64,000 nucleotides of DNA, taken from positions 1,488,001-1,552,000 of the forward strand of contig NC_063014.1 in the NCBI RefSeq assembly GCF_020509005.1. The letters run 5' to 3'. The position numbers and the translations under genes were made by a program. This document shows, one piece after another, positions 10,759 to 22,234 of this stretch. The stretch is from Fulvia fulva (Eukaryota; Ascomycota; Dothideomycetes; Mycosphaerellales; Mycosphaerellaceae). Under the pieces are notes generated by a model that worked only from the letters and a program-made list of their open reading frames with translations, did no database searches and was not told the DNA's origin. Each line of letters starts with the position of its first letter. Within the stretch, counting starts at the first letter, position 1.

Positions 10759-10993
10759 TGTTAAGATGTAGCATCTCAAAGGGAGTCAACAATTAGGAAG
10801 TGATCTAGTAGCCTAAGGCATCCACGATGACTTAGCTTATAGGGAGATACCTTCTCTCCCCTTTAGCTTAGATAGACATCCAATATAATCAATATATTGG
10901 TTCCTAATATATTGCTATATGCTCGTGCTATTAGTCAGTTAAAGATTGATCTCTTACTCTACTCCGCTACTATCTACCCGTACCTATTTAATA
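10759..10993 (+). repeat. Copia-1 3' LTR (235 bp)
   Basis: It begins TGTTAAGATG and ends TTTAATA (TTTAACA before RIP). It matches the 5' LTR over its whole length with transitions only, and is followed by the duplicated CTCTA. A 67-codon frame overlapping it is not a gene. Confidence 0.93.
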
Positions 10994-12215
10994 CTCTATA
11001 CTCTTTTAGTAGTATGTTTAGTATCCTATCTAGGCCTAGGGCTTTTCGTCCTTTTAGCTTACTTATAACTCCTATTACTTTATTAGAGCTAACCGCCTAA
11101 TCTATATCTAGGGGTTCCGGGTATATACTCGGATCGATGTCCGTAAGGTCTACCTCTACTTACGTCGAAAAGAAATAGTCGGCTAATACTTTTGCCTTGC
11201 CCTAGGGCGTAGCCTAGGCAATCCCTTCGCGGTCTACGATTAGGGGGAAGTGAGGGGTTTGTTACTCTTTAGGTAGTCGTGCCTATTTAGTAAGTCTCTA
11301 TATCTATTCCGGGTTTTCTATAACGAGCCTAATTGTCGCTCTCTAGTCCTATAGCTTATCGCGTCTTATCTGTGCCTTCTTCTCTTATGTTACGCAACAG
11401 TATTGCTCCTACGTCTCTTAGGTATACTCCTTCGTCTACTGTCACCTTGCCCTTCTAGCCTCCCTTACCTTCGTAGAGCATTTAGGGGTCTAGAAGGCCT
11501 TCTACTACGTTAAGGGCCGGAGTAACGGCGTATATTGTTCCGCTACTTACTATATAACCGAGGTAATCTGTTCCGCTACTTAATCTAGCTAAGCTATCGT
11601 CTCGAGTTCTCTATACTATAGTAGGTTCGCTATTAGGAAGCCTCTTATATTGTCCTAGCGTGCCTTCTTCTAGTTACGGCGTAGTTCGTTTACTAGCTCC
11701 TCTATCGCCTTTACCCCTAGCGTAGTTTAGATAGGGATATAGTCTAAGGAGGCTTCTAGCGCGTAGTTCGGTTAGCATTAGACTAGTCTCTCTTTAAGTT
11801 CTCGTAATAGGAAGTATAGGTCGATCGTACTTATACTAGTATAGGCCTTCTACGTCTCTATTCCCTTTAGTATTACTAAGGCCATTCCGTAGCGTACGGT
11901 TATATCTAGTAGCTTTCCCCCTAGAAACGCGTACGGGGGAGTAAATTCGAGTCCCTACTATAGGTAGTAGAGGTTGAAGTCGCCGAGGAGTACTTACTTT
12001 ATATCTTAGCTTAGGGTCCGCTCTAGGTAGGCGAGGGTTCCTAGTTCCCTACTCGTCCGACCCCGCGGTAGCGGGTTATAAACGTTATAGATCTAGATAG
12101 GGCCTTATGTCGTATCGATCTAGATTAATATTATGTCTCCTAGGTTACCCTACTACGGTAGTATAACCTTCTACGACTCAAGGTCTATAGTCTTACTTAC
12201 GTATATATATATCCT
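10994..12215 (-). pseudogene. LINE2-A ORF2, endonuclease and RT N-terminus
   Basis: This is the continuation of LINE2-A between copia-1 and LINE1-A. On the minus strand the endonuclease/phosphatase-like signature VLLGDFN is readable at about 11960-12000, followed by LEFTPPYA, as in LINE apurinic endonucleases (GDFNxHHxxW). The N-terminal endonuclease part continues across LINE1-A at 17216-17450. The enzyme nicks the target DNA to prime reverse transcription. The first five bases (10994-10998) are the second copy of the copia-1 target duplication. Confidence 0.78.
12206..12215. repeat. Target-site duplication of LINE1-A, left copy
   Basis: TATATATCCT, repeated at 17206-17215 after the tail. 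Because the site and the tail are both TA-rich, the true duplication could be a few bases longer. Confidence 0.72.
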
Positions 12216-12389
12216 ATTACCTATCACTATTATCGAAGTAAAATCGATCTCTACGCTAAAACAAGACACATTCGAAAGCTCTTATCAAGGCTATTCTAAC
12301 GATATATAAAGCAGGCCACTGCCCCTAGGACTAAGGGAGTTCTACCTCATTTAATCTAGATAGCTTAAAGCTCTCTTCACCCTGTTTCT

Positions 12390-13742
12390 TTAGCTCTAAA
12401 CGCCGCGGAGGTGCCTAGCTACATTAGGCAACTCCTAGGTAATAGTAGCCTAGGCTACGGCACTAACGGCGCCTACGGCCCTATAGGCAAAGCCCCCCTA
12501 AGACAACTAGTAGCAACTTATAGAGGACGCAAAAAGTATAGAAACTAACGATTAGCTCCCTTACCGGTCTCTATAGGTAATGATCACTTAGCTACGTACG
12601 GCGCTTGTACTGTCGTATTACCGAGGGCAACAAGAAATGAGGACGACGTCCTAGGCGATTAGTAAGGCCACCCGGAATTAACACCCCTATAGCTAGGCAT
12701 CGGTCGCGGCATCGACACTAGGCCCCCGCCTAACGTACGATATAGTTACGATCCGTATTATAGTAAACGAAGACTAGGCCGAAGTTACGAAGCTATCGAA
12801 TAAGGAGCTCGCCTAACGGATTAACTAACTAGGGGTAGTCGTAGTGAACTAATAGTCTAACGGTACTCTATAGATCTATACTAGCTCTACTACTACTAGG
12901 AGGTACCTAGAGGTATAGCTATAGTAGGTATCTAAGGTTACGGTATTAGCGAAGGTCTTAACGAAGCAATTTACGATCCTAGTCTACGATATACCTAAGG
13001 AGTTCGACCTAACTAACTAAGGTCACCTACGTACTCTCTAAGAGGACAACCCGGTCACTCTTAACTCTCTAATCTAGAAGGCGGCTTGGCTCTATAGGAA
13101 ATGGCTAGAAGGTAAGAAGGCCTCGGCGCTAATAGTATAGCTATAAGACGCGAAAGCGGCGGATCTAGCGATAGAACAAGGCCTGGTCTAGTAATATAGC
13201 CTCAAGATAGTAGAAAAGCACTCCTTATCCTTTCGTGTCCTCTAATGCTTCAAATGCTAATAGTATAGACACCAAACCTATACGTGTACAAACAAGTAGG
13301 CCTACTCGAACTATATAGGAGACTATATATCTAGGGACTATATATCGACTACGAGACGGTACGCGAACTGTCCGGGGCACTACCTATCGTATAGTACGGA
13401 ATGCCTATAGCGGAAACTAGCGAAAAACAAGGCAATTACAAACAGAACCGTCGCCCTAAGATTCTACGGCGACCGTAAGGCTAGCCTATACCGGAACTAA
13501 CTAGCGGCGGTCGGGTATAAGCGCCCTAGGGCCGAGAACGATATAAAGGATACGCAACCTAGGGCGTACGGGAGGCCACGTACTCTACTAGCTACGGCGA
13601 GGGAATCTAACTAGGCCCGGCTCCCCTTTAGTACATAGCCGATAGGCGTAGACTAGGACGTATAGGGTAGTAGGACATAGGACGATATAGAGGAAATGAT
13701 TATCGATGCCGATAACTAGCCTCGACACGCTTAGTATCATCT
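12390..13742 (+). pseudogene. LINE1-A ORF1 (gag-like, zinc knuckles)
   Basis: The N-terminal part is fragmented by RIP stops. The C-terminal part reads clearly: CFKC..YRHQTYTC (13246-13287) is a CX2CX4HX4C knuckle with two Gln-to-stop changes. A second knuckle at 13303-13341 reads Y..YIGDYISRDY, the RIP form of CX2CX3HX4C with all metal ligands turned to Tyr. A third Cys/His cluster, CPGHYLSYSTEC, follows near 13369. ORF1 proteins of this kind bind element RNA. ORF2 begins almost directly behind. Confidence 0.8.
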
Positions 13743-13744
13743 AG

Positions 13745-16700
13745 TATAACGTTAACTATAGCAAGGATATAGTCTAGAACCATTTCCTATACGAGGCGGA
13801 CCCGCGCGTCTACTACGTCCTTATAATCTAGGAGCTATAGATTAACCCGTACTATAAGAGACTAACGACCTATAAGTTACTAGGCTATACGACATACCTA
13901 CGAGGCGACGGTAGACCCCGTACGTACTTCTATGTTAGTAAGGACATACTAGAATCCGACTAGGAGGTAGTGTACTACGTAGACGAAGAAGGCGGGGGCG
14001 ATATTACCTCTCTCTACGTAGGTAGTACCTAGATACACAACCTATATATATAACCGCTAGCCTCGAGGTCTAGCCGCGACCTAGGGGTCTATAGACACCT
14101 AGATAGTACGCTTAAGAGACAAGGGTACTATATCGTAGTAGGAGACTCTAATATATACCACCCTTCCTAGGAAAGCCTTATATAGCCGTACCCTATAGCC
14201 GACGAAGTACTCGACTTGATAGCGAGCAACGTAATTGCCCTTAATACCCCGAAGGACCTAGGCACCTAGAAGAGAGGGGGACTCTAAGGCACGATCGACC
14301 TCTCCTAGATCTTAGATAGCTACTACTATACGGTAACCTACTATAGGATCGAATATAAACTCGAGGCGTCGTTAGACTATATACTAGTCAGGACCTCTAT
14401 TACGATATAGATATAACGTATACTAGCGAGAACCCCTAAGCTAAACTAGGGAAAGGCCTACTAGGCCAACATCTAGGCGTACCTCGATGACTCTAAGAGG
14501 CTAGTCTAGATCGCGTAGTAGCAATATAACAGTAAAGACGAGATAGACGAAGTAGTCTAGGGGTTGATAGACGAAATAAGAAAAGCGACCTTACTTCACG
14601 TTCCGCTTACCTAACTAACGACATAGTCTAAACTATACTAGACGCCGAAGTGTACTACGGTAGTAAGAGAAGTAAGGAGAGCCCGCCGGGTGTAGACGAG
14701 CAGCTATAGCGAGGAGGCCTAGAACGTATATAGGGAGGTATACTAATAGAAGAAAGCTACGATACGGAGGGAGAAAGTCGTCGGCTAGAGAGCTATAGGA
14801 GAAGAAATCGCCGACAAGCTAGCGAGGATATAGAAGCTAGCAAAATAGGCCCGACAGGACCCTATATAGGGCCCCTCCTTCTCTATCCTAGCGCTATAAT
14901 CGCCTAGTAGCCCGGTTAGCGACCCCGAGGCCAAGGCGTATCTACTAGCTAGCAAGTTCTTTCCGCCTCTAGTCGAGGCTAATCTAAGCGATATAAATAG
15001 CTCTACTCCCCTAGCCCCTAGTATCGCGGTCTAATAGGAGGTATCCGAGGGAGAAGTTACCGCTATACTAAGGAAGTTACCGGCGAAGAAAGCCCCGGGG
15101 CCGGATAGGATCCTAAACGAGCTACTAAAGAAGTATAGAGATCAACTAGCCCTAGTAGTCGTAACGATCTTTAACGCCTGCCTATAGACTAGATACTACC
15201 TAATAGTATCTAAATAGTCGACGATAGTAGTCCTACGTAAGCCGTAAAAGGAAGACTATACGTAGGTGAAGTCGTACCGCCTAATTGCGCTCCTTAATAC
15301 TCTTAGGAAGGCGCTTAAGAAGCTAGTTATAACGAGACTCTCCGAGGCGGTAGAGGAACACTCCCTACTCCCGGACACCTAGATAGGTACGCGCCTATAG
15401 CGATCGAGGCTATCCGCGATAGAACTTATTACCTCTTAGGTAAAGGCTATCTAGTATAAGAATAGGGACAAGGTGGCTTCCTTACTTAGCCTAGACATAT
15501 CGGGAGCCTTCGACTACGTATTATACCCGCGGCTACTCTATATCCGAAGGTCGAAGGGACTCCCTAAGTAGCTTGTTAACTTCGTACGGTCCTACCTCTA
15601 AAACCGTAGTACGTCGATCCTAGTCGGCTAGTATAGAAGCCCATTTTAAGTAGTCTATACTAGAATCCCGTAAGGCTTAACGCTAGTACCTATTCTATTC
15701 CTCTTCTTTATAGCGACGCTACTCCTAGCCCTAGAATCCTAGAACACCGCTACGAGCGGCTTCGTAGACGATATAAACATCCTAGCGTAGTCTTCCTCGA
15801 CTAAGGAGAACTATAGGCTACTAGAAGAGAAGCACAAGATCTACGAGGACTAGGCTAGGAGGCACGGGGCTCGGTTTGCCCTAGAAAAGTACAATCTAAT
15901 ATACTTTACGCGCCGGCTACGGTTCCACAATATACAAGCTTCTATCTAGATATAGGGGTATACGACTAACCCGGTAAATTAGCTTAGGATCCTCGGACTA
16001 TAGGTAGACCCGGCGCTACGGTAGAGGAAGTACGTATAGGCAATATTACGGAAAGCTAAACAGAATATAGCATCATACTAGAGGCTTACTACGTCTATAT
16101 AGGGGGCGGACTTCCGGTAGTCACGACTTCTATAAACGGCTATTATACGGCCAGTCCTTACCTATAGTAGCTAAGTATAGTCCTTAGGCGAGAGGGCCTA
16201 CCTATCGAAGGGACTCGTCGCGCCGCTAGCGAAGATCCAAAACTAATGCCTAAGGAAGGTCACCGGGGTATATAAGTCGATACTAACGAGGATGCTTAAG
16301 TACGAGACCGCTATACCGCCGATCGACCTATATATCTAGGGACTACGGACCTCCTACTTAGGTAAGTCGGTACAGTACCTAGTATAGAAGGTCATCGCTA
16401 GTATAGTCGTAAGGGCCCGCGAATCAGTACTAGCGTATAGGGGCATTCGACCCGGAAACGAGCCGAACTACCGGGTAAGGGACGAATAGCTAGTAATATA
16501 ATAGGAAGGTAAGAAATCGTTTATAGAGCAACTATAGAAAGAGAGGTGGAACAACTAGGTTGTAGGGTATAGTAGACGCCCTTAGCTAGCGGGACAACCT
16601 AAGGAATAGTTAGCTATAAAATCCGCGGTCAAGCACCCCCCGAAGCTTATCTACTACCGCCTTACGAGGGTATAGAGTAGTATAGCAACCTAACTACGAA

Positions 16701-17023
16701 GCGAACACATCGGCCTCTAGGGGTACCTATTATAGAGGAAGGTTCTAGGATACACAAATACTAGCTACCCCTACGGCTATCGCTCCTAGAACGTACGGTA
16801 CGTACTCCTCGTCTATCCGAGGTAGTCGCTAGGAAGGGGGGAGTAGATAGTAAAGGCGAGGAACCGGACGATTAGGGCACTTCTTAACAACGCTAAGGAC
16901 CTACGGCGCATTACGAACTAGATACTAGAGAAGGGCTGGCTAGAACAGTACCGCCTAGTAGGAGTAGTATAGGAAGAGAGGACACGACGTAGCGCGACGA
17001 GACCGGCTAGGAGCGGGGGCTAA
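13745..17023 (+). pseudogene. LINE1-A ORF2 (endonuclease and reverse transcriptase)
   Basis: The frame can be followed for most of its length across RIP stops. The endonuclease starts with YNVNYSKD (about 13747), then VVGDSNIYHPS (about 14135, the GDFNxHHP motif with Phe to Ser), GTIDLS and SLDYILVRTSI (the SDHxxI motif with His to Tyr). The RT has ARRAPGPD-type residues (about 15085), the PLNTL/KxxR fingers region, PQGLTLVPILFLFF (about 15670) and FVDDINIL (15761-15784). The C-terminus has a His/Cys-type region with HIGL..GYLL..KVLGY, and ends RSGG-stop at 17023. It combines target nicking and cDNA synthesis. RNase H was not seen. Confidence 0.88.
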
Positions 17024-17205
17024 CGGGGTAGTGATATAGACTACGTACGTTTAGAGGGAAAGCTAAACTAGATAAGGAGTAGTCGGGGGCGGGAAGGGTT
17101 TTTACCTATTCGGGTTTCCCTTTATATATAACAATAGATATATACCTATATAGGCCGGATAGGGTCCTAGAACAGGGGAATGACAAATCTATCTATCTAT
17201 CTATC
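17024..17205 (+). other. LINE1-A 3' UTR with stem and CTAT tail
   Basis: GGGAA (17091-17095) can pair with TTCCC (17116-17120) around a T-rich loop. It is followed by TATATATAACAATAGATATATACC and a conserved block up to GGGGAATGACAAAT, then the tetranucleotide tail. All LINE1 copies with a 3' end in the window (A, B, B', D) share the block. The 5-bp stem is short, and its meaning is inferred from conservation with LINE2. Confidence 0.7.
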
Positions 17206-17215
17206 TATATATCCT

Positions 17216-19013
17216 CGGGATAACGCCTCGTTAGCCCGCGATTACGGTATAGTATCTCCGGTTATTATAAGTAGCTAGGAGTTCTACGTAGGGATTGATC
17301 TATAGTTCCTATACCGTAATAACGTAGTACTATAGCGGGTCTAGCTCTTATAGAAAGTGGCGCTAGACCTTGTCCCTACTTTTGTTTATATTATACTATA
17401 CGATAGTAATGTCGTCGTATAGTATTACTTATTATCCGTAAGGTCTATTTCCGTACTAACCTACTATGTCTTCTAAGCCTATATCTCGCTATCCGGCTAG
17501 CCCTAGGGCCGCTAGGGCGCCCTAAAGATTCGTATTTAGCCTAGTTCGTTAGCGGCCCGGTTAAGGTGTCGAGGCCTACCGGGAGGTAGATACGTTTACG
17601 GTCAGGTTCCCTTATTCGTCTCTTCTACCCTCTTCCTTTTACTCGGCTCGAAGCCCTTATATACGGTAGGTCCCTCCTACTATCGTTAGGGGTACCTAGC
17701 TAGTATAGAGATCCTTACTTGTCTCGCTCGTTCTTATACTACTATTCTAGCTAGGTATTAGCTTGAATACGCTAGGTGCCTTCTACCGTAGTATACGTAC
17801 CTACTCTCCTTTTTTAGGCATTCCCTTCCCTAGTATAGGCCTACGTAGTAAGGACACCTTAGGGTCTTCTCCCCGTATTTTAGGGCTATATAACCGTACT
17901 GTTAGCATTAGAAGCATTATAGTACCCTATAGCTACTTTAATAGATCTCCGTGTCTATTCTCTCGTAGTTCTAGAATAGCCTATTATCTAGTATCTAGTT
18001 AGCTTATTCCGCTGTCTCTACCTAAATAATAAGCGATAAATACGTCTTTTCTCGGTCTACTATCTTATATAGCTATACCGCCTTCGTTAGTCGTACTCCT
18101 AGGGAGGTGTTCTAGTTCTATACTTAGAGGTAGGGAAGGTCTTCGACCTTAAATGTCCTAGGGACCCCGTAGGCGATAACGGTATACTGTTAGTAGGAGA
18201 CTCGTACCGACTTCGCGACTTTAGTAGTCTACTCCTTATAGGTCTCTAGCTTTCGTCTATTAGACTCTTATACGGTAAAGAGTCTTACTACGCCTATTGC
18301 CTCTACCCTCGCCCTAACTACCTCCTTTTAGCCGATTCTATCGACAATCTCCTTACTTATTAGGGCTACGATTTCTTGTTTCTCCGCCGGATTAGTAATA
18401 TATAGGCGTACCGCCTTACTTACCTTCGGAGGGGGTTAATTCTTACCTACTACTACTATTGCCTATATAGTTAGTCTCTAGGCTGCCTTCTATATTACTT
18501 ATTAGATTGTCTTCGGGATTTAGTATAATAGCGCTTTTAGCGCTCCTAGTAGCTATGCTATAGTGTTCTTATATACCCGGGCTAGGTGTTCGTTATCCCC
18601 TAGTAAGTTTTCCGCCTCCGTATATAGGGTCGTCTACGCTATATTGTTTGTCGTTAGCCTCTACTTTCTATATAGTAGGCCTTAGCTTATGTCCTAGGTT
18701 TTTTCTTAGTTTGTTCCCCGGTTTGACTCTTAGTATAGAATGTTCGTAAGGCTATAGCTCTCGTTAGTTACTATCCTTCGCTACTATTCGGGGTCGCGCT
18801 TCCTAATTAGGCAGTTGTCCTCCGTAACTCCGTAATTCTAGGGTCTGCCTTTAGGGGAAAGGGACCTTAGTTTTAGGGGTTTTTGTACTACGATTACGCC
18901 GCCGCTAGCGTAGGCGGGTCGCTACTACTTAAGTAGATTGCTCGTCTTAATAAGAGCTATCGATTAAATAGTCCTCGTCGATAGCTTAGTCAAGTTCCTA
19001 TCGTACCTATTTC
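17216..19013 (-). pseudogene. LINE2-A 5' part: ORF1 and start of endonuclease
   Basis: This is minus-strand LINE2 beyond LINE1-A. The first 250 bases (17216-17450) read as the endonuclease N-terminus, joining the GDFN segment at 11960. Beyond that lies a region of the size and place of a LINE ORF1. It is so mutated that I could not read zinc knuckles or a start codon; a basic, Pro-rich segment lies around 18750-18900. The element ends at 19013, before the duplicated target sequence. A 79-codon plus-strand frame at 17763-18002 is an antisense shadow. Confidence 0.6.
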
Positions 19014-19028
19014 ATTCTACTTATATAG
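19014..19028. repeat. Target-site duplication of LINE2-A, right copy
   Basis: ATTCTACTTATATAG, matching 3251-3265. Confidence 0.93.
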
Positions 19029-21760
19029 GATACGCTTAACCGAATAAGCGGTAAGAAGTACTTTATAAAGCTAGATATAATTATAGCCTTTAATCGACTA
19101 AGGGTCGCGGAAGGCGACAAATAGAAAAGCGTATTTACGACGCGTTACGGATAATTCGAATATAAAGCTATACCCTTCGGGTTATATAACGCTCCTAGAA
19201 GCTTCTAGTTATATATTAACGACGCGTTACGTAAGTATCTAGACGACTTCACTTCCGTATATCTAGACGACGCCCTGATTTTTAGCGATACGCTTAAGGA
19301 GTATATTACCTATATAGATAAGGTAATAGCTAGGCTCTAAGTAGCCGGACTCTAACTCGACATTAATAAGTACGAGTTCTATATATAGTAAAAAAAGTAC
19401 CTCGGACTTATTATTAGAGCCGACGGCGTCAAAATAGACAAGGAAAAGATTATAGCTATTTAAGAGTAGGAGATACCTCGTAACCCTACGGACATCTTAT
19501 CGTTCCTTAGATTCTATAACTTCTACCGGCGCTTTATACGTAATTACTCGGGCATTATATACCTACTTATATAGCTTACGAAGAAGGACGTACCGTAGAT
19601 ATAGAACGATACTTACTAGCGAGCGTTCGATAGTATAAAGTAGGTATTTGTAGAAGACGAGGTAGTCCTTACTTACTTCGTCGCTAGACGAGAAACGAAG
19701 CTCGAGATGAACGCCTCGGACTACGTTATAGCCGTAGTCCTATCGTAGAAGGATATAGACGGCGTATAGCGGCCCGTAGCGTTTATATCTAAGAAGATGT
19801 CTCTATAGGAGTATAATTACGACATCTACGATAAGGAACTCCTAGCTATAGTAAAGGCGTTTAAGAAATAGAAGCTAGAGCTTATAGTAGGAGATGTCGA
19901 TTATACCGATAATAATACGGACTTCGAGTACCTTCGGGATAAGAGCGGTAAGCCTATTCTAGTATATTTAGATTATAAGAACCTCGAGTAGTTCGTAAGT
20001 TCGAAGATCCTTAATAGAAGGCAGGTACGCTAGTCCGAGTTCTTATCGTAGTTCTACTTTAAGATTGTCTATATCCCCGGTAAGATAAACGTTAAACCCG
20101 ATACGCTTACTCGTCGGCCCTAAGACGTTCCTACTACTAATAACGATCTACGAAGACTATATTAGGAATAGACCCTACTACCGGAAGATCGTTTCCTAAG
20201 TATCTCCCTATTAGAAATCCGCCTAGGCCGGTAGGATAACGAACTTATAATAGAGATCCGTATAGTATACGGTACTACCGAAATGTAGTAAGTAATACGG
20301 TAGCTCGATATAGGAGAGCCCTACGCGCTACTTTGCTAATATCGAATAAACGATAATAACGTAGTAGCGATAGGAGGTCTAATCTATATTAAGAATAGGT
20401 ACGGCGGCTATAACGTATTCGTGCCCGATAAGCCCGATCTACGCTTTAAGGTGTTCTAAGCTTGTTACGCTATACTATTAGCCGGTTATCTAGGGCGCGC
20501 TAAGACGTACGAGCTAATTATAAGGGAATTTATATAGCCTAGCCTCTTATAGTACGTACGTAGTAAGATCTTTAAGTACTATAAGTATAGATCTTCTAAG
20601 CCTTCCTAGACGTAATACCGGGGACTACTAAAGCTCCTACCTATTCCCCTCGAGTTATAGGATAAGGTCGCTATAGACTTTGTCGTAAAACTACCCCCGA
20701 GTAAAGGATCGTACGATAGCGTAGAATATAAGAACATCCTTACGATTACGGATCGTATCGGTAAGGGCTCCTATATAATACCTATTAAAGAGATAACGGC
20801 TAAATATATCGCCTATATATTCGTACGAGACTACTACCGCCTATACGGGGCCCCGCTTTTAATCGTTACCGATAGAGGTAGTCAATAGTTATCTACTTTC
20901 TAGCGGCGTTTCTACGAATTAGTAGGAATAGACTATAAGCTATTAATAGCCTTCTATCCTAAGACTAACGGCTAATCGGAAAATACTAATAAGGAAATAG
21001 AGAAGTATCTACGCCCCTTTATTAACTACGCCTAGAATGACTAGGTAGACTAGTTACTACTAGTAGAATTCGCGAAGAATAACTACGCTACTAAAGCTAC
21101 CGGCGTTTCGCTCTACTTTATAGAACGAGGACGTAATCTACGAACCGGCAACTTTAATAGCAATGATCTACTAAGACGACTTATACTAACTAAGTAGCGG
21201 ATTAGTATAGAGAAAGCTAAACGTTTCGCGAACTAGATAAAGGACTTCTATTAGTACCTATATAAGCTATTACGCTACGACTAGGCACTATAAGTAGACA
21301 ATACTAATATATACTATACAGTCCCTCCGCGATACTAGGTAGGCGACCGCGTCTATATTAACACTAAGAACTAGAAGTCCTCTAGACCCGCGAAGAAGCT
21401 AGACGTTAAGTAGTTCGGCCTAGTAACCGTTATAGCTATATTAGGTAAGAACGCTTATCGTATAACGTTACTAGACACTATCCGCGTATATAACTCGTTC
21501 TACTCGAACCTACTTCGCCTAGTAGACCCGGAAGATAATACGCTACCCCCGCCGATCGAGGTTACCGATAATACTAGAAATACTTTCTAGGCCTAGATAG
21601 TAGAGCGTATTCTAGATTTAAAGCCTAAGGGTAGAGGTATTACTATACTAGTGAAATGGCAAGGATATCGTAAGCCGATAGAGGAGCCCGCGAGCGTAAT
21701 ATATAAGGATATACTAAAGGTAGTCGTAGATTTTGAGTATAATAAGTAAGACAAGTCTAT
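19014..21760 (+). pseudogene. Gypsy A pol: RT, RNase H, integrase and chromodomain
   Basis: The second half of gypsy A pol opens with the LINE2 target duplication and continues with DTLNRISGKKYFIKLD (about 19029) and FEYKAIPFGLYNAP. The RT catalytic box YLDD is retained (19256-19273), unlike in gypsy B, C and E. RNase H has LEMNASDYVIAVVLSQ (about 19700) and KELLAIVKAF. The integrase core shows DFVVKLPPSK (about 20675), TDRGS (about 20866) and TNGQSENTN (about 20964), so the DDE triad is present. A chromodomain with VKWQGYRKPIEEPA lies at about 21650-21735. Chromodomains steer chromovirus integration to modified histones. Stops are Gln/Trp-type. Confidence 0.9.
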
Positions 21761-22234
21761 ACTAGTTAACTTCTATCCGCTATAGGACTAGGTACTAAAC
21801 GAGACGCTACGCGACCTTAATAGACACTTAACCGAAGTAGATATATACGCTATAGATCTAGCGTCTTAGGTAACTTTATTCGTACGACTACTTCGTAGTA
21901 CCGGCGATATAGCTCTACCTCCGACTAACTATACGCCTTATAATATTACTATAGGCTATAATAGGGGAGTTATACTAGTACCTACTTCTAGTAATTATCT
22001 AAGCGAGAATACTAGCTCGGCTATACCTTTATACGCTCGTACCGGCTATATAAGCTATAATAAGGGATAGGCTAACGGCGCTAACCGCGGAGGACTAGAT
22101 TTAACGACGTAGGCTTATATAGTTAAGCTACTAGAGGGTACGATAGATATAGAGGATAATAAAGCCTTCGCGTACGTATTAAGGAAGGTTTAAGGATATA
22201 CGCTTCGAGACGAACGTGTCTTAAGGGGGGGTAG
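21761..22234 (+). other. Gypsy A 3' internal region and polypurine tract
   Basis: After the chromodomain the sequence holds a degraded C-terminal tail of pol without a recognisable domain. It closes with TTAAGGGGGGG (22221-22231), the polypurine tract, three bases before the LTR start. Confidence 0.6.

Larger units (their letters stand above)
5383..10993 (+). mobile_element. Copia-1: complete Ty1/copia LTR retrotransposon
   Basis: The element is 5611 bp, with two 235-bp LTRs, a primer-binding site, gag, protease, integrase, RT, RNase H and a polypurine tract in canonical copia order. It sits inside LINE2-A with a perfect 5-bp duplication (CTCTA). It is the least mutated element in the window: the gag-pol stretch 6100-8350 still has long open segments and abundant CpA/TpG, while its 3' half is more damaged. 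The integrase lies before RT, which separates it from gypsy elements. Confidence 0.95.
12216..17205 (+). mobile_element. LINE1-A: full-length non-LTR retrotransposon (4990 bp)
   Basis: A plus-strand LINE inserted in LINE2-A. It has a 5' UTR, ORF1 with zinc knuckles, ORF2 with endonuclease and RT, a 3' UTR, and a tail of ATCT/CTAT repeats (17189-17205) instead of poly(A). LINE1-B, once its nested insertion is removed, is about 4995 bp, so both appear full length. The layout resembles fungal Tad1-type LINEs; an RNase H domain was not recognisable after the RT, so clade assignment is open. Confidence 0.9.
3266..19013 (-). mobile_element. LINE2-A: non-LTR retrotransposon with nested copia-1 and LINE1-A
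   Basis: This minus-strand LINE has its 3' end at 3266, with an ATAG/TATC repeat tail (3266-3276), and its 5' end at 19013. Its own sequence is in three pieces, 3266-5382, 10999-12215 and 17216-19013, totalling about 5.1 kb. The interruptions are copia-1 and LINE1-A. The pieces encode, in minus-strand order, a presumed ORF1, an apurinic-type endonuclease and an RT. The 15-bp target-site duplication fits target-primed insertion. A second, incomplete copy of the family lies at 31300-31598 plus 38487-40120. Confidence 0.9.

Noticed and set aside
10897..11100. 67-codon plus-strand frame spanning the copia-1 3' LTR and LINE2.
   Set aside because: It crosses the LTR/LINE2 junction and has no domain. 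It exists by chance.
15085..17023. An RNase H domain at the end of LINE1 ORF2, expected for Tad1-type LINEs.
   Set aside because: No D-E-D-D pattern was readable after the RT. Only a His/Cys-type region was seen, so the domain is not claimed.
17189..17215. CTAT/ATCT repeats as free microsatellites.
   Set aside because: They always occur at the 3' end of LINE1 or LINE2 copies next to target duplications, so they are LINE tails.
17763..18002. 79-codon plus-strand frame as a host gene.
   Set aside because: Lies antisense within LINE2-A ORF1; low complexity, Ser/Leu/Arg-rich, with no known domain.
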